35,065 nt of DNA from Deltaproteobacteria bacterium (GTDB lineage Bacteria > Desulfobacterota > Desulfuromonadia > Desulfuromonadales > Geopsychrobacteraceae), in contig JAJRQI010000059.1 of assembly GCA_024280335.1 (NCBI GenBank), positions 1-35,065 of the forward strand. Direction: 5' to 3'. Positions 21,901-26,240 of the stretch are shown here, in pieces. Below the pieces are notes generated by a model that worked only from the letters and a program-made list of their open reading frames with translations, did no database searches and was not told where the DNA came from. How positions within the stretch are numbered: position 1 is the first letter of the stretch; every line of letters starts with the position of its first letter. Made by a program: the position numbers and the translations under genes.

Positions 21901-22827
21901 GGTTTCTGGCTCAACGGCTTCGGTCAGAAAGGAAACCGAACCGCTGGCGATGGCTATGATGGCTATCAATTCTCCTCGCGCGGCGTCATGATCGGTTTCG
22001 ACAGCCTGCTTAGTCGCAAGGCCTTGGGGGGCGTGAGCCTGGGATATACCCAGACCGATCTGAATGTTGACTCCGGCCGGAGCGATGGGAATATCGAAAG
22101 CCTTCATGGATCTCTCTATGGCAGTTACTTTAGCGATACACTGTATATCGACGGGGTTGTCTCCTACGCCAGCCAAGATTACACGAACAAGCGGTTGACC
22201 CGGGTGCTTTCCATCGACCGCCAGGCCAGCAGCCAACATCATGGTCACCTGTGGTCCGCGTATGCTGAGACTGGATACAGCCATAAGATACAGCAATGGC
22301 TCCTACAGCCCTTTGCGGCACTGAACTACAGCTATCTTGATGAGGAGGGATTCAGCGAAACCGGTGCGGGCGTACTCAGCCTGCGGGTAGAAAATCGCTC
22401 GACTGAGGCGCTGGTGTCGGATCTTGGCGGCCGGCTGGCAAGGGTGTTCGACACCTCAACCGGGATCCTGACTGCGGAGTTAAGCGCATCCTGGAATTAC
22501 GATTTTTCCATAGACGACCAAATCCTTATCGCCAGCTTTGCCGGTGCCCCGGGAGGATCGTTCGCTATCCGTGGCCGAGAGCCGGAGCGACACGGGGTGC
22601 TGTTCGGCTTTGGTTTGAGTTCCATCAGTAAGTCAGGAGTTCACGCATCGCTGCAATTCAACAAGGAGTACCGCGAGGGGTACCGGACCCTCAATATAAT
22701 GGGCAAGCTCAGGGTGGCGTTTAAGTGTGGAGCGGGGTCAAAAGTTAGGCTGAGGCTGTCGGTTTGGGCGAAACGGCTCAGGATTGAGAAAAGGGACCAG
22801 AGGGTTCTTGTCCCCTGTATTTCATAA
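9976..22827 (+). CDS. Giant glycine-rich repeat autotransporter (type V secretion), 4283 residues
   Basis: A long signal peptide (hydrophobic core about residues 27-47, cleavage after GSSFA or close by) precedes a roughly 100-residue non-repetitive region. The passenger follows. From about residue 375 to 3640 it carries about 50 copies of the motif A-Q-S-(I/V)-G5-N-G-G, one per roughly 65 residues. These alternate with V-G-V-G-G-x-G-G-x-G-G and polar V-x-x-x-G-x-I-x-T-x-G-D strands, the pattern of a beta-solenoid. I saw no cysteine between the signal peptide and the barrel end, as usual for passengers. The C-terminal autotransporter beta-barrel starts about residue 3974 (EKYGFWLNGFGQKGNR) and its last strand ends at Phe4249 in LRVAF. 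Thirty-four unrelated residues follow, so the original stop codon seems lost. The protein should sit on the outer membrane as a very long fibre, probably an adhesin or matrix component; the ligand is unknown. Confidence 0.92.
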   Translation: MGSSQHIYLCKGFIFTVFRRVFSGSSAGCCALICALPIFFTTGSSFAAAPTQATQVADTVTNPVTGQDVVVVELILDPADSGAVPLELAYVRTSDDYLLLVKNQVGDRLYTYDANDNIVLLEVVSTDPISGTAQLRPTADPTATTSPIDYSSPWSGGTAGVGAQKTTQTSATGVRVVNIGQGGSNGGWGTLFIPPTAGGNGATGATVNYTNTTAVSTAVSIGFEAGSIGGAGGTGGNSYASFWSGRPGGSGGTGGAINITNSSGADITTSGTAKSGIYAYSRSGKAGAGGSGYVWSASGSGGHSSDGGNVTATNHARIRTTGTDARGIYGLSMSGNGGTSGSSWGIVGSAASGSSGGNGGNLALTNTATIWTSGQGAHAVFGQSIGGTGGDSGSAGGIVALAGSGSAGGDGGIVSIDNRGVIVTDGNEARGLFAQSIGGGGGTGNGIWGLVALGGGGLAGGSAGDVRVNNQNGGAITTHGRYADAIFAQSVGGGGGGGTGSGSFGVVALGGAGSSSGTAGQVSVTNNANLTTSGNFSRSIFAQSIGGGGGAGGGSGGLVAIGGSSTSGSDAGEVNVTSNGNLFTTGDKASAVYAQSIGGGGGNGASSGGPIAIGGTGTGGGKGAAVKVKTSGTIETTGDQSFGVFAQSIGGGGGDGGTAGGMVTIGGRAGIGNHGGNVSVSHGGEIFTAGEDSSGIFAQSVGGGGGNGGSGYAGSLMVGFSLGGSGAAGGLGGDVEVDLQPLIFGGFEPTVLIATQGDRSTGIMAQSIGGGGGNGGIAVQGSYGALATISVAIGGSGGSGGVDGLGGTVELRGKGNVTTTGNNAAAVILQSVGGGGGNGGTSVAGSISGGDGIAIGMAVGGSAGSGGVGGRVVAKLEGELKTSGAASVGFLAQSVGGGGGNGGTTVAGSAGLGAVLNGEFSIAVGGSGGSGGDGGNLMVTQKGSIATLGNQSDGVLVQSIGGGGGNGGTVVSAGGGAALMGISVPISVGVGGSGGSGGVAGKIVATLDSDVNTTGDGSDAVIIQSIGGGGGNGGLTVAASGSVAGGFAIGVNVGVGGTGGSGGDGQGVVAEYTGKLITRGDHSVGLLAQTVGGGGGNAGGSIAAGLNAAVGGGGNLNASVGGSGGAAGDGGVMTLDSSGSIETFGKKSTAMLAQSIGGGGGNGGFSIAGGLGIGIFGSAEISAGIGGFGAGGGDGGAVTTNAKSTIFTHGDDAVGMLSQSIGGGGGNGAFSVSSGGAGAVFGTGAVNFSLGGFGDSAGNAAAVHATAEQRISTLGSYSTAFLAQSIGGGGGNGGFSVSGNGAVAFFGSGNGSLGIGGGGASGGGGAAVIAAVKGNVSTLGKSSGAVLAQSIGGGGGNGGFNVELAGSAAWYGTGSVGVGVGGSGTGGGYGSTVTLQVGNVDTGLNNRIDTQGDNSVAILAQSVGGGGGNGGFNVSVSASVAGYGNAAGGVGVGGTAGGGGDAAAVTTNVTADITTAGDNSVGLLAQSVGGGGGNGGFNIAVSGAGSGAGSGGAVVGVGGLAGAGGSAGKVNNTLVGNVTTSGDKATAVLAQSVGGGGGNAGFNVTGFITAAKNGAGGASIAVGGAGGGGGRAATISNNVTGTIITGGDDSGGVLAQSIGGGGGNGGFSLSGAVALAGDGSGALSVGVGGVGGSGGISAAVTNSVTGEIYTDGENSFGMTAQSIGGGGGNGGVNVTGAFTAAKTGTGAVAIGVGGVAGGGGNSAVVNNTLTGSVQTLDKRSTAVLTQSVGGGGGNGGVNVTGTLTGAKQGSGNAAIGVGGFGGNGGSAGLTTSIVTGGAVTTGDDSVAILTQSIGGGGGNDGVNVSAGINYTHNYGGTLGLGLGGFGGGGGNAGNVSSRVNTTATYSQIGTTGDNSSAIIAQSIGGGGGTGGVNVGAGVNITGKTGLAVGLGVGGFGGGGGNAGNVILDASGQLVTEGNNSSGLLAQSIGGGGGNGDVNVAGTLSFAYLNNDKQAALATSIGVGGFGGSGGQAGEVKVNYRGTIVAQPRTLIAETVDTATGSSTPEHYEYNIGEGSHGLLAQSIGGGGGNGGVNVSAGLSVGSGKTDGHALFVGVGGFGGGGGNAGDVDVTADGNGTTDIISSYGDGYSAIAAQSIGGGGGNGTLNVSGGLVTDSPISIGVGGLAGSAGTGGNVKVSSTTNIFAASGDIAPLDSGAIILQSIVDAVVGVVDELTSGDANIKAIVDAIVGPTEPEHSAGILAQSIGGGGGNGGVNVSGGLSISKEKLPSVTFGIGGFGGAAARSGNVTVSHSGDTEIVGDWTHGILAQSIAGGGGNGGFNASTGLNLGDTTNSGGALDFTAVIGIGGLGGQGADAGNVQVASSGKMTLAGDYSRGVFAQSIGGGGGNGGMNVNGLFASNSSPISVGIGGSGLGGGDAGEVSVTRGSATQTAGMITTMGEGALGIEASSIGGGGGDAGMNFQLGVSLAGSSDGGAKKQSYGLVVAVGGSGAEAGHAGKIAVNNYSDISTFGKNSFGLLGQSIGGGGGNAHINMALAYHGKSEGTKGLNIAIGGGTGNGGNGDRVDVNHDGSLETWGWGSYGILAQSIGGGGGNTSMNTAFTKENGKINVSIGSVGGNGGKGDDVALTSGGQIKTHGVNAYGLLAQSIGNGGGNSSAISLSLATPTNKEDKTTAKSFAVSLGLDGGQGGSAGDVVLTAEGLVATEGRDSHAIIAQSLGGGGGNGGGAGGMGLLTSTTAALSIGATGGQGGAGGTVTVASSATVSTRNHNSIGILAQSVGGGGGTGGGGGGPSIKSESSSVRIAIGGSGGTGMIAGSVKVSNSGTVTTNGGESHGVLAQSLGGGGGNGGLVLNEVLYHKAGKDPRAHVSASIGGSGGTGGTGGSVDVTNQGNIVTLAGDSVGILAQSIGGGGGNGSTVITGSLMGKAGNNISLGIGGIGGQGGTAGHVKVTNLADTSGNAALIKTYADNSHGILAMSVGGGGGNGSTTITTSAAGKGSKDDQTTVTFGLSVGGLGGTGGVGGNTRIENAGSIITLGKNAHGIIAQSIGGGGGNGGLAITGDLSLGATGKTGSKQHTSTVALGGWGGIGNNAGDVVIKNSGTIEVKGDNSYGIYAQSVGGGGGNGGFAAALSRNLLTNPFQLGALEGALLNIGVGGSGGAGGSGGNVNIDHTGSIVAHGDNAYGIYAQTVAGGGGNMSYSLSSPVWMAAGLATNITLGLVRDALDKAYDTTGKVTLNSTGDITMYGKNSRAFQVQTINGGGGNLNLFMDMSKRAVEVGLDGIEVPANDPLLDNIYAHILAPVQVGAKLAWKAVGGDLIVDSASTITALGTGLVASQLQSIGGGGGSTVLNYMIEKGVDTLGKGSTLALDILAGAKDTFGSAGGTVSARKEGGIYTTNKNAQGASYQSVGGGGGHIIVNVTSVPKQQIADPGSVPKVATLLAEPVLSANPGVTASVTLGAVASTDNNGGDLDISNIGETLTQGAYSAGLILQSIGGGGADAHLNGLDALAVTIGGREGTSGTGGNIQFTNSGAVATAGERSHGIILQSIGGGGGALFSALDPGGIELNLSNESSGNGGDINFTQQGRIQTLGAGTYGVLAQSIGGGGGLIDRLFAGSAGGSGSGGDINLTFADDVITSGIDSIGIFVQSAGGTGAVNGDIDLALKGTLVMGGSGAGVGVNFSGGRDNRLTNHAALLTVDGTTGMAILGTTGNEWIDNFATVVGNVDLGGGRNSFINHQGARYLSGAVASLGSAGQLLNAGVLTPGGPGNPQTTTLSGDFIQSSTGEYLVDLDFASNRADRISASGLAELGGQISLNLLHPDSLLPGKHQLVIVSGADGVTDNITALRVPPSAVVNYQLVMPDAVSLAVGLDINFAPVGLDGNSTAIGNYFNQLQLSGGSEAMAPIVTQIFNLSDGTSLAEAYDFMNPDYFDNFTSITLDAVRPYTQSLLGRLQTVRLTGKVATGIQQSISLSGGDRVLLAFNGSDASLLKLFGPAEQPTEKYGFWLNGFGQKGNRTAGDGYDGYQFSSRGVMIGFDSLLSRKALGGVSLGYTQTDLNVDSGRSDGNIESLHGSLYGSYFSDTLYIDGVVSYASQDYTNKRLTRVLSIDRQASSQHHGHLWSAYAETGYSHKIQQWLLQPFAALNYSYLDEEGFSETGAGVLSLRVENRSTEALVSDLGGRLARVFDTSTGILTAELSASWNYDFSIDDQILIASFAGAPGGSFAIRGREPERHGVLFGFGLSSISKSGVHASLQFNKEYREGYRTLNIMGKLRVAFKCGAGSKVRLRLSVWAKRLRIEKRDQRVLVPCIS
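11115..20910 (+). repeat. Coding repeat array of about 50 degenerate units
   Basis: At the DNA level each unit contains a conserved block of about 35 bp encoding Q-S-I-G-G-G-G-G-N-G-G, with CAATCGATCGGCGGTGG-like sequence, spaced about 150-220 bp apart. Conservation is highest between about 12000 and 16700. After about 19300 the units diverge and gain insertions. Such an array can expand or contract by recombination and is difficult to assemble from short reads. Confidence 0.85.
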
Positions 22828-23035
22828 CAAATTCGTGTAACTTCAGCCGGATGGCCTCGGGGTGCCCAATTCAAGGGTGTCTGACGCCAGGACGGCATCA
22901 GCAAGCCCCAGGGATGGGTTCATGCGGCCCTTGGAGTGGGCAGCGCGTGGCCATTTACCGAGGTGCTGAATACAAATTCGTAAGATTGCGCCGGGACTTG
23001 GCGTGCCAGGGTTCAAAACAAGGTACCCAGTATCA
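22828..23035. other. Intergenic region between autotransporter and dtxR-feoA fusion
   Basis: No gene is supported. ACAAATTCGT occurs at 22827-22836 and again at 22972-22981, flanking about 135 bp of GC-rich sequence. This could be an inserted non-coding repeat with a 10-bp target duplication. A 97-codon minus-strand frame crosses this region but overlaps the dtxR-feoA gene in another frame and is not convincing. Confidence 0.4.
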
Positions 23036-23692
23036 TCAAGCGCCCCCCCGCTTGACGATAATCGCCACCGCCATATCGGCATCGACCGCATACTGGCTGT
23101 AGTCGACAGAAAAAACAAAGGAGGGAAAGCTGGCATTCAACTCGATGTTGTTGCCGGGCAGAACCCCCATGACCATCAGCTTCTGCAATTTCTTGGAATC
23201 ACCGGTCTTGATATAGGCGATCGTCCCGCACTCTCCCGGCTTCAGGCTGGTCAGAGGGGCGACGAACTTCTCTTTGCTTTCACGCGCCTTGCGGCAGCAG
23301 TCGCCGGGCGGGATCGGTTTGCCGTGCGGGCAGGTTTCCGGGTGGCCGAGCAGTCGGCAGATTTTCTCCTCGATCCCTTTTTTGACGATATGTTCCACCT
23401 GGCAGGCGGCGGCTTCCATGTCATCGCCCTGATCGGTCTCGATGATATCGTGAAACAGCCGCTCCGAAAGGCGGTGACGACGGATCGCCAGCGCGGCTTC
23501 AGTTTTTCCGGCCGGAGTTAAACAGAGGGTTCCGTCCGTTACCCTGATCAGCCCTTCCTGCACCAGCCGCTCAAGGGGAAGCTGTAACTCCCGGCGGAAG
23601 AACTGTTCGCTGGTATTTCCCAGCTGCGGCTTTTCTTCCAGATAAATCCACAACTTTTCCAGGGCTTCTTCAAGCTGCTCATTGTTTTTCAT
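23036..23692 (-). CDS. DtxR/MntR-type metalloregulator fused to an FeoA domain
   Basis: The 218-residue protein has an N-terminal winged helix (LERLVQEGLIRVTDGTLCLTP) and then the DtxR dimerisation and metal-binding helices. These contain HRLSERLFHDII, CQVEHIVKKGIEEKICRLLG and HPETCPHGKPIP, with the expected His, Glu and Cys ligands. The C-terminal 75 residues (LTSLKPGECGTIAYIKTGDSKKLQKLMVMGVLPGNNIEL...) form an SH3-like FeoA domain. DtxR-family proteins repress metal uptake when Fe2+ or Mn2+ is bound. No separate feoA exists in the window, so the fused domain may also serve as the FeoA partner of FeoB. It begins 38 bp after feoB on the same strand with ribosome binding site GGAGAG, so the two are co-transcribed. 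It would be expected to feed back on this operon. Confidence 0.88.
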   Translation of the reverse strand: MKNNEQLEEALEKLWIYLEEKPQLGNTSEQFFRRELQLPLERLVQEGLIRVTDGTLCLTPAGKTEAALAIRRHRLSERLFHDIIETDQGDDMEAAACQVEHIVKKGIEEKICRLLGHPETCPHGKPIPPGDCCRKARESKEKFVAPLTSLKPGECGTIAYIKTGDSKKLQKLMVMGVLPGNNIELNASFPSFVFSVDYSQYAVDADMAVAIIVKRGGA

Positions 23693-23730
23693 CAGGTGCT
23701 CTCCGGTTTTTATCTCTTAGTCACAGGGGA

Positions 23731-25725
23731 TTACAGTTCGATTCCGGTCACATTCAGCAAGGCGTTGACCAGCCCGCCGATGACAAAGGCGAAGGGGAAG
23801 ATGAACAGGGCGATGGCGGAGGCCATCTTGAGGCCGCGCTCCTTCTTCATGATCAGGAACTGGGCGATACAGGGCACGAACAGGGTCAGGGTGATGACCG
23901 CCACCGCCAGCTGATTGCCCGACAGCGCCCCGGCCTGTTGCAGGTCAAACAGGCCGGCGGCACCGTAATCGCGGCGGAAGAAACCGAACAGAAAGGCGAC
24001 CGCCGCTTCTTTCGGCAAGCCGATCCAGCCCATCACATGCCCCAGCCAGGAGACGACGACATCGAAGGTGGCGGTGATTTTCCCCAGCCAGATCAGCACA
24101 CTGGCAAGAATAAACAGCGGCAGGATCTCGACGAAATACCACTGCATACGGGTGTAGGTCTTCATGAAGACCGCGCCGGGGCGCGGCATCCGCAGTGGCG
24201 GCACCTCCATGTAGAAGTTCGGCCGATCGCCGGGCATCAGCCGCGCGGTGAGAAAACCGATAAATAGAAAGATAAACAGCATGAATCCGGCCCAAACCGC
24301 CATGGCACCGGGTTTCTCGGCGACCATGCCGAGGATCACGCCGAGTTGGGCGCTGCAGGGGATCGCCAGGGCCAGCAGCAGGGTGGCGATGATCCGCTCG
24401 CGCTTGGTCTCCAAGGTGCGGGTGACCATGGTCGCCATGGTGTCGCAGCCGAAACCGAGGGTCATCGGGATCACCGCCCGGCCGTTGAGGCCGATCTTCT
24501 TGAAAACCCGGTCGACCAGCAGCGCCAGGCGCGGCAGGTAGCCGCTGTCCTCGATGATCGAAAAGGCGATGAAAAAGGTTCCGACGATCGGCAGGATGAT
24601 GGCGATGGCGTAGCGGATCCCCAGGGTGATGATGCCGTAGTCCATCCCCAGCAGATCACGAATCGGCTGCCAGGGGATATAGGTCATGAGAAAGTTGTTG
24701 ATCCAGGGGCTGATATATTCCCCGAACAGGTCGGCCTCGAGAAAATCGACGATAGTGCCGGCACCGAACTCACCGACGAATTTGTACAGGCCGAAGTAAA
24801 GCACCAGCAGCAGAATCGGTATTCCGGTCAAGGGGCGCATACTCCATTCGCTGAGCCGGTTGGCGAACGACTTGCCCCTGTTGAGCGGCGGGGTGAAGGT
24901 TTCCGCGCAGATTTTGAGGGCATTCTGGTGCAGGATCATCGGGATTCTGTAGCTGGCCGACTCTTCCAACTGCTCCTCCAGCTGCACCAGAGTGGTATCG
25001 AGGTAATCACTGGAGCGGCCTTCCAGCTCGCGCTCCTCTGCAGTAATGGCGGTATCACCCTGGATCAGCAGCAGGGCCAGAGTGCGCTGCGACAGACCGC
25101 GAGCGGCCGGCATGAGCGGCGCCAGGGCGTTCAGCGCCGCATCAACAGCTTCCCCGTAAAAGAGCTCCAGAGTACTTTGCGCCGGTCGGTAGGCGGTGAT
25201 CTTTTCCTTCAGGGTATCAACCCCCTGGCCGGAAAGAGCCGAGATCGCCACTACCGGGATGCCGAGTTTTTCCTCCAGCAAGCGGGTATCGATGTCGATT
25301 TTCAGCTGCTTGGCTTCGTCGATCATATTCAGTACCAGCAGTACCGGCAGTCCCGCTTCAACCAGCTGCAGGGTGAAGGAGAGCATCCGCTTGAGGTTCT
25401 TGGCGTCGACCACATGCAGCACCAGCTCAGCGTCGCCGGCCAGCAGAATGTCGCGCGAGACCCGCTCCTCTTCGGTAATCGGCAGCAACGAATACATCCC
25501 CGGCGTGTCTTCGACCTGAAACTCTTCGACCCCGATCCGGCACTTGCCGCAGGAAACTTCCACCGTGGTGCCCGGATAGTTGGAGACCACCACGTAAGAG
25601 CCGGTCAGCCGGTTGAACAGGGCGCTCTTGCCGACGTTGGGGTTACCGACCATGACCATTTTTTTGAGCGCTGAGTCTTCATCGGGCTGATTTCCGTGGC
25701 AGCCGCAACCGCTTTGCTGATTCAT
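23731..25725 (-). CDS. feoB: Ferrous iron transporter FeoB
   Basis: FeoB is the GTPase-coupled Fe2+ permease of the inner membrane. The 664-residue protein opens with a Cys/His-rich tail (CGCH near residues 7-10). A G domain follows with G1 GNPNVGKS (27-34), G3 DTPG, G4 NMID and G5 ISALSGQG, then a helical GDI-like domain. The membrane half begins with LLVLYFGLYKFVGEFG. Two cysteine gate motifs are present: IPCSAQLGVILGM and FVPCIAQF. It is shorter than E. coli FeoB (773) but normal for the short FeoB class. The ATG follows GAGAGG. It lies 79 bp downstream of an ArsR/SmtB-type gene on the same strand, so its transcription may be zinc- or iron-responsive, and it is followed by the DtxR-FeoA fusion. 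Confidence 0.94.
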   Translation of the reverse strand: MNQQSGCGCHGNQPDEDSALKKMVMVGNPNVGKSALFNRLTGSYVVVSNYPGTTVEVSCGKCRIGVEEFQVEDTPGMYSLLPITEEERVSRDILLAGDAELVLHVVDAKNLKRMLSFTLQLVEAGLPVLLVLNMIDEAKQLKIDIDTRLLEEKLGIPVVAISALSGQGVDTLKEKITAYRPAQSTLELFYGEAVDAALNALAPLMPAARGLSQRTLALLLIQGDTAITAEERELEGRSSDYLDTTLVQLEEQLEESASYRIPMILHQNALKICAETFTPPLNRGKSFANRLSEWSMRPLTGIPILLLVLYFGLYKFVGEFGAGTIVDFLEADLFGEYISPWINNFLMTYIPWQPIRDLLGMDYGIITLGIRYAIAIILPIVGTFFIAFSIIEDSGYLPRLALLVDRVFKKIGLNGRAVIPMTLGFGCDTMATMVTRTLETKRERIIATLLLALAIPCSAQLGVILGMVAEKPGAMAVWAGFMLFIFLFIGFLTARLMPGDRPNFYMEVPPLRMPRPGAVFMKTYTRMQWYFVEILPLFILASVLIWLGKITATFDVVVSWLGHVMGWIGLPKEAAVAFLFGFFRRDYGAAGLFDLQQAGALSGNQLAVAVITLTLFVPCIAQFLIMKKERGLKMASAIALFIFPFAFVIGGLVNALLNVTGIEL

Positions 25726-25758
25726 TTCTACCTCTCAATCCAAGACTATTTATTATGT

Positions 25759-25782
25759 ATGTACGTCCGTCCAGACGTTCAT
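25759..25782. promoter_or_regulatory. Inverted repeat upstream of feoB, candidate metalloregulator site
   Basis: ATGTACGT at 25759-25766 and ACGTTCAT at 25775-25782 form a dyad (7 of 8 positions) with an 8-bp spacer, 34 bp before the feoB start. It could be an operator for the DtxR-FeoA protein or a hairpin in the arsR-feoB transcript. It does not match the classical DtxR or Fur boxes. Confidence 0.3.
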
Positions 25783-25804
25783 GTGTTGTGATAAAAAAAG
25801 GGGT

Positions 25805-26158
25805 TCAGCCCTCTTCCAGATGGCGAATTCCCTCTTCGAACAGATGGCGGACATGATCATCATCGAGAGAGTAGTAGACCATCTTGCCCGCTTTTCTCGA
25901 TTTGACCAGCCGGGCAGAACGCAGAATCCGCAGTTGGTGGGAGATCGCCGATTGGGTCGCGTTTACCACCGCTGCAATATCGCAGACACAGAGCTCTTCT
26001 TCGGCGATGGCGTGCAGGATACGCACCCGGGTCGGTTCCGCCAGAACCTTAAAGGTTTCGGCCAGGGCAACGATGGTCCGGTCGTCGCGCATCCGCTCTC
26101 TGGCCCGTGCGACCCGCTGCTGATCGACATAATAGAGTTGACAGATATCGTTTGACAT
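25805..26158 (-). CDS. ArsR/SmtB-family zinc-type metal sensor repressor
   Basis: This 117-residue winged-helix repressor carries two metal-site signatures. ELCVCD (55-60, Cys57 and Cys59) is the alpha3 motif of ArsR/CadC/CmtR proteins. Near the C-terminus Asp100, His102, His113 and Glu116 reproduce the spacing of the SmtB/CzrA alpha5 zinc site (D-x-H, then +11 H, then +3 E). The recognition helix is ATQSAISHQLRILRSARLV. Such proteins leave DNA when metal binds. The gene is the first of a leftward unit with feoB and dtxR-feoA. Just upstream is a site closely resembling the cyanobacterial SmtB operator, so autoregulation by Zn2+ or a similar ion is likely. Which metal is sensed cannot be decided from sequence. 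Confidence 0.9.
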   Translation of the reverse strand: MSNDICQLYYVDQQRVARARERMRDDRTIVALAETFKVLAEPTRVRILHAIAEEELCVCDIAAVVNATQSAISHQLRILRSARLVKSRKAGKMVYYSLDDDHVRHLFEEGIRHLEEG

Positions 26159-26170
26159 AATCCCCGCTAT

Positions 26171-26190
26171 ACATGAATAATCATTCAGAT
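26171..26190. promoter_or_regulatory. SmtB/ArsR-type operator in the arsR-zraS divergent region
   Basis: ACATGAATAATCATTCAGAT contains the dyad TGAAT-N4-ATTCA (26174-26187) and closely follows the 12-2-12 operator class bound by SmtB, ZiaR and relatives. It lies 13 bp upstream of the arsR start and 50 bp upstream of zraS. A minus-strand -35-like TTGACA lies at 26222-26227, so repressor bound here would cover the start of the arsR transcript. It could also affect the divergent kinase gene. Confidence 0.7.
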
Positions 26191-26240
26191 GATCCGCTTT
26201 TTACCTTTGTTCTCATCCCTCTGTCAAGAAGAATTTGAAA

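Noticed and set aside
22843-23136. 97-codon minus-strand frame between the autotransporter and the regulator
   Set aside because: Its first third is the dtxR-feoA gene in the wrong frame, and the rest is non-coding repeat-like sequence.
24346-25674. 442-codon plus-strand frame opposite feoB
   Set aside because: It is a shadow of the well-supported FeoB frame, has skewed composition, and shows no recognisable domains.
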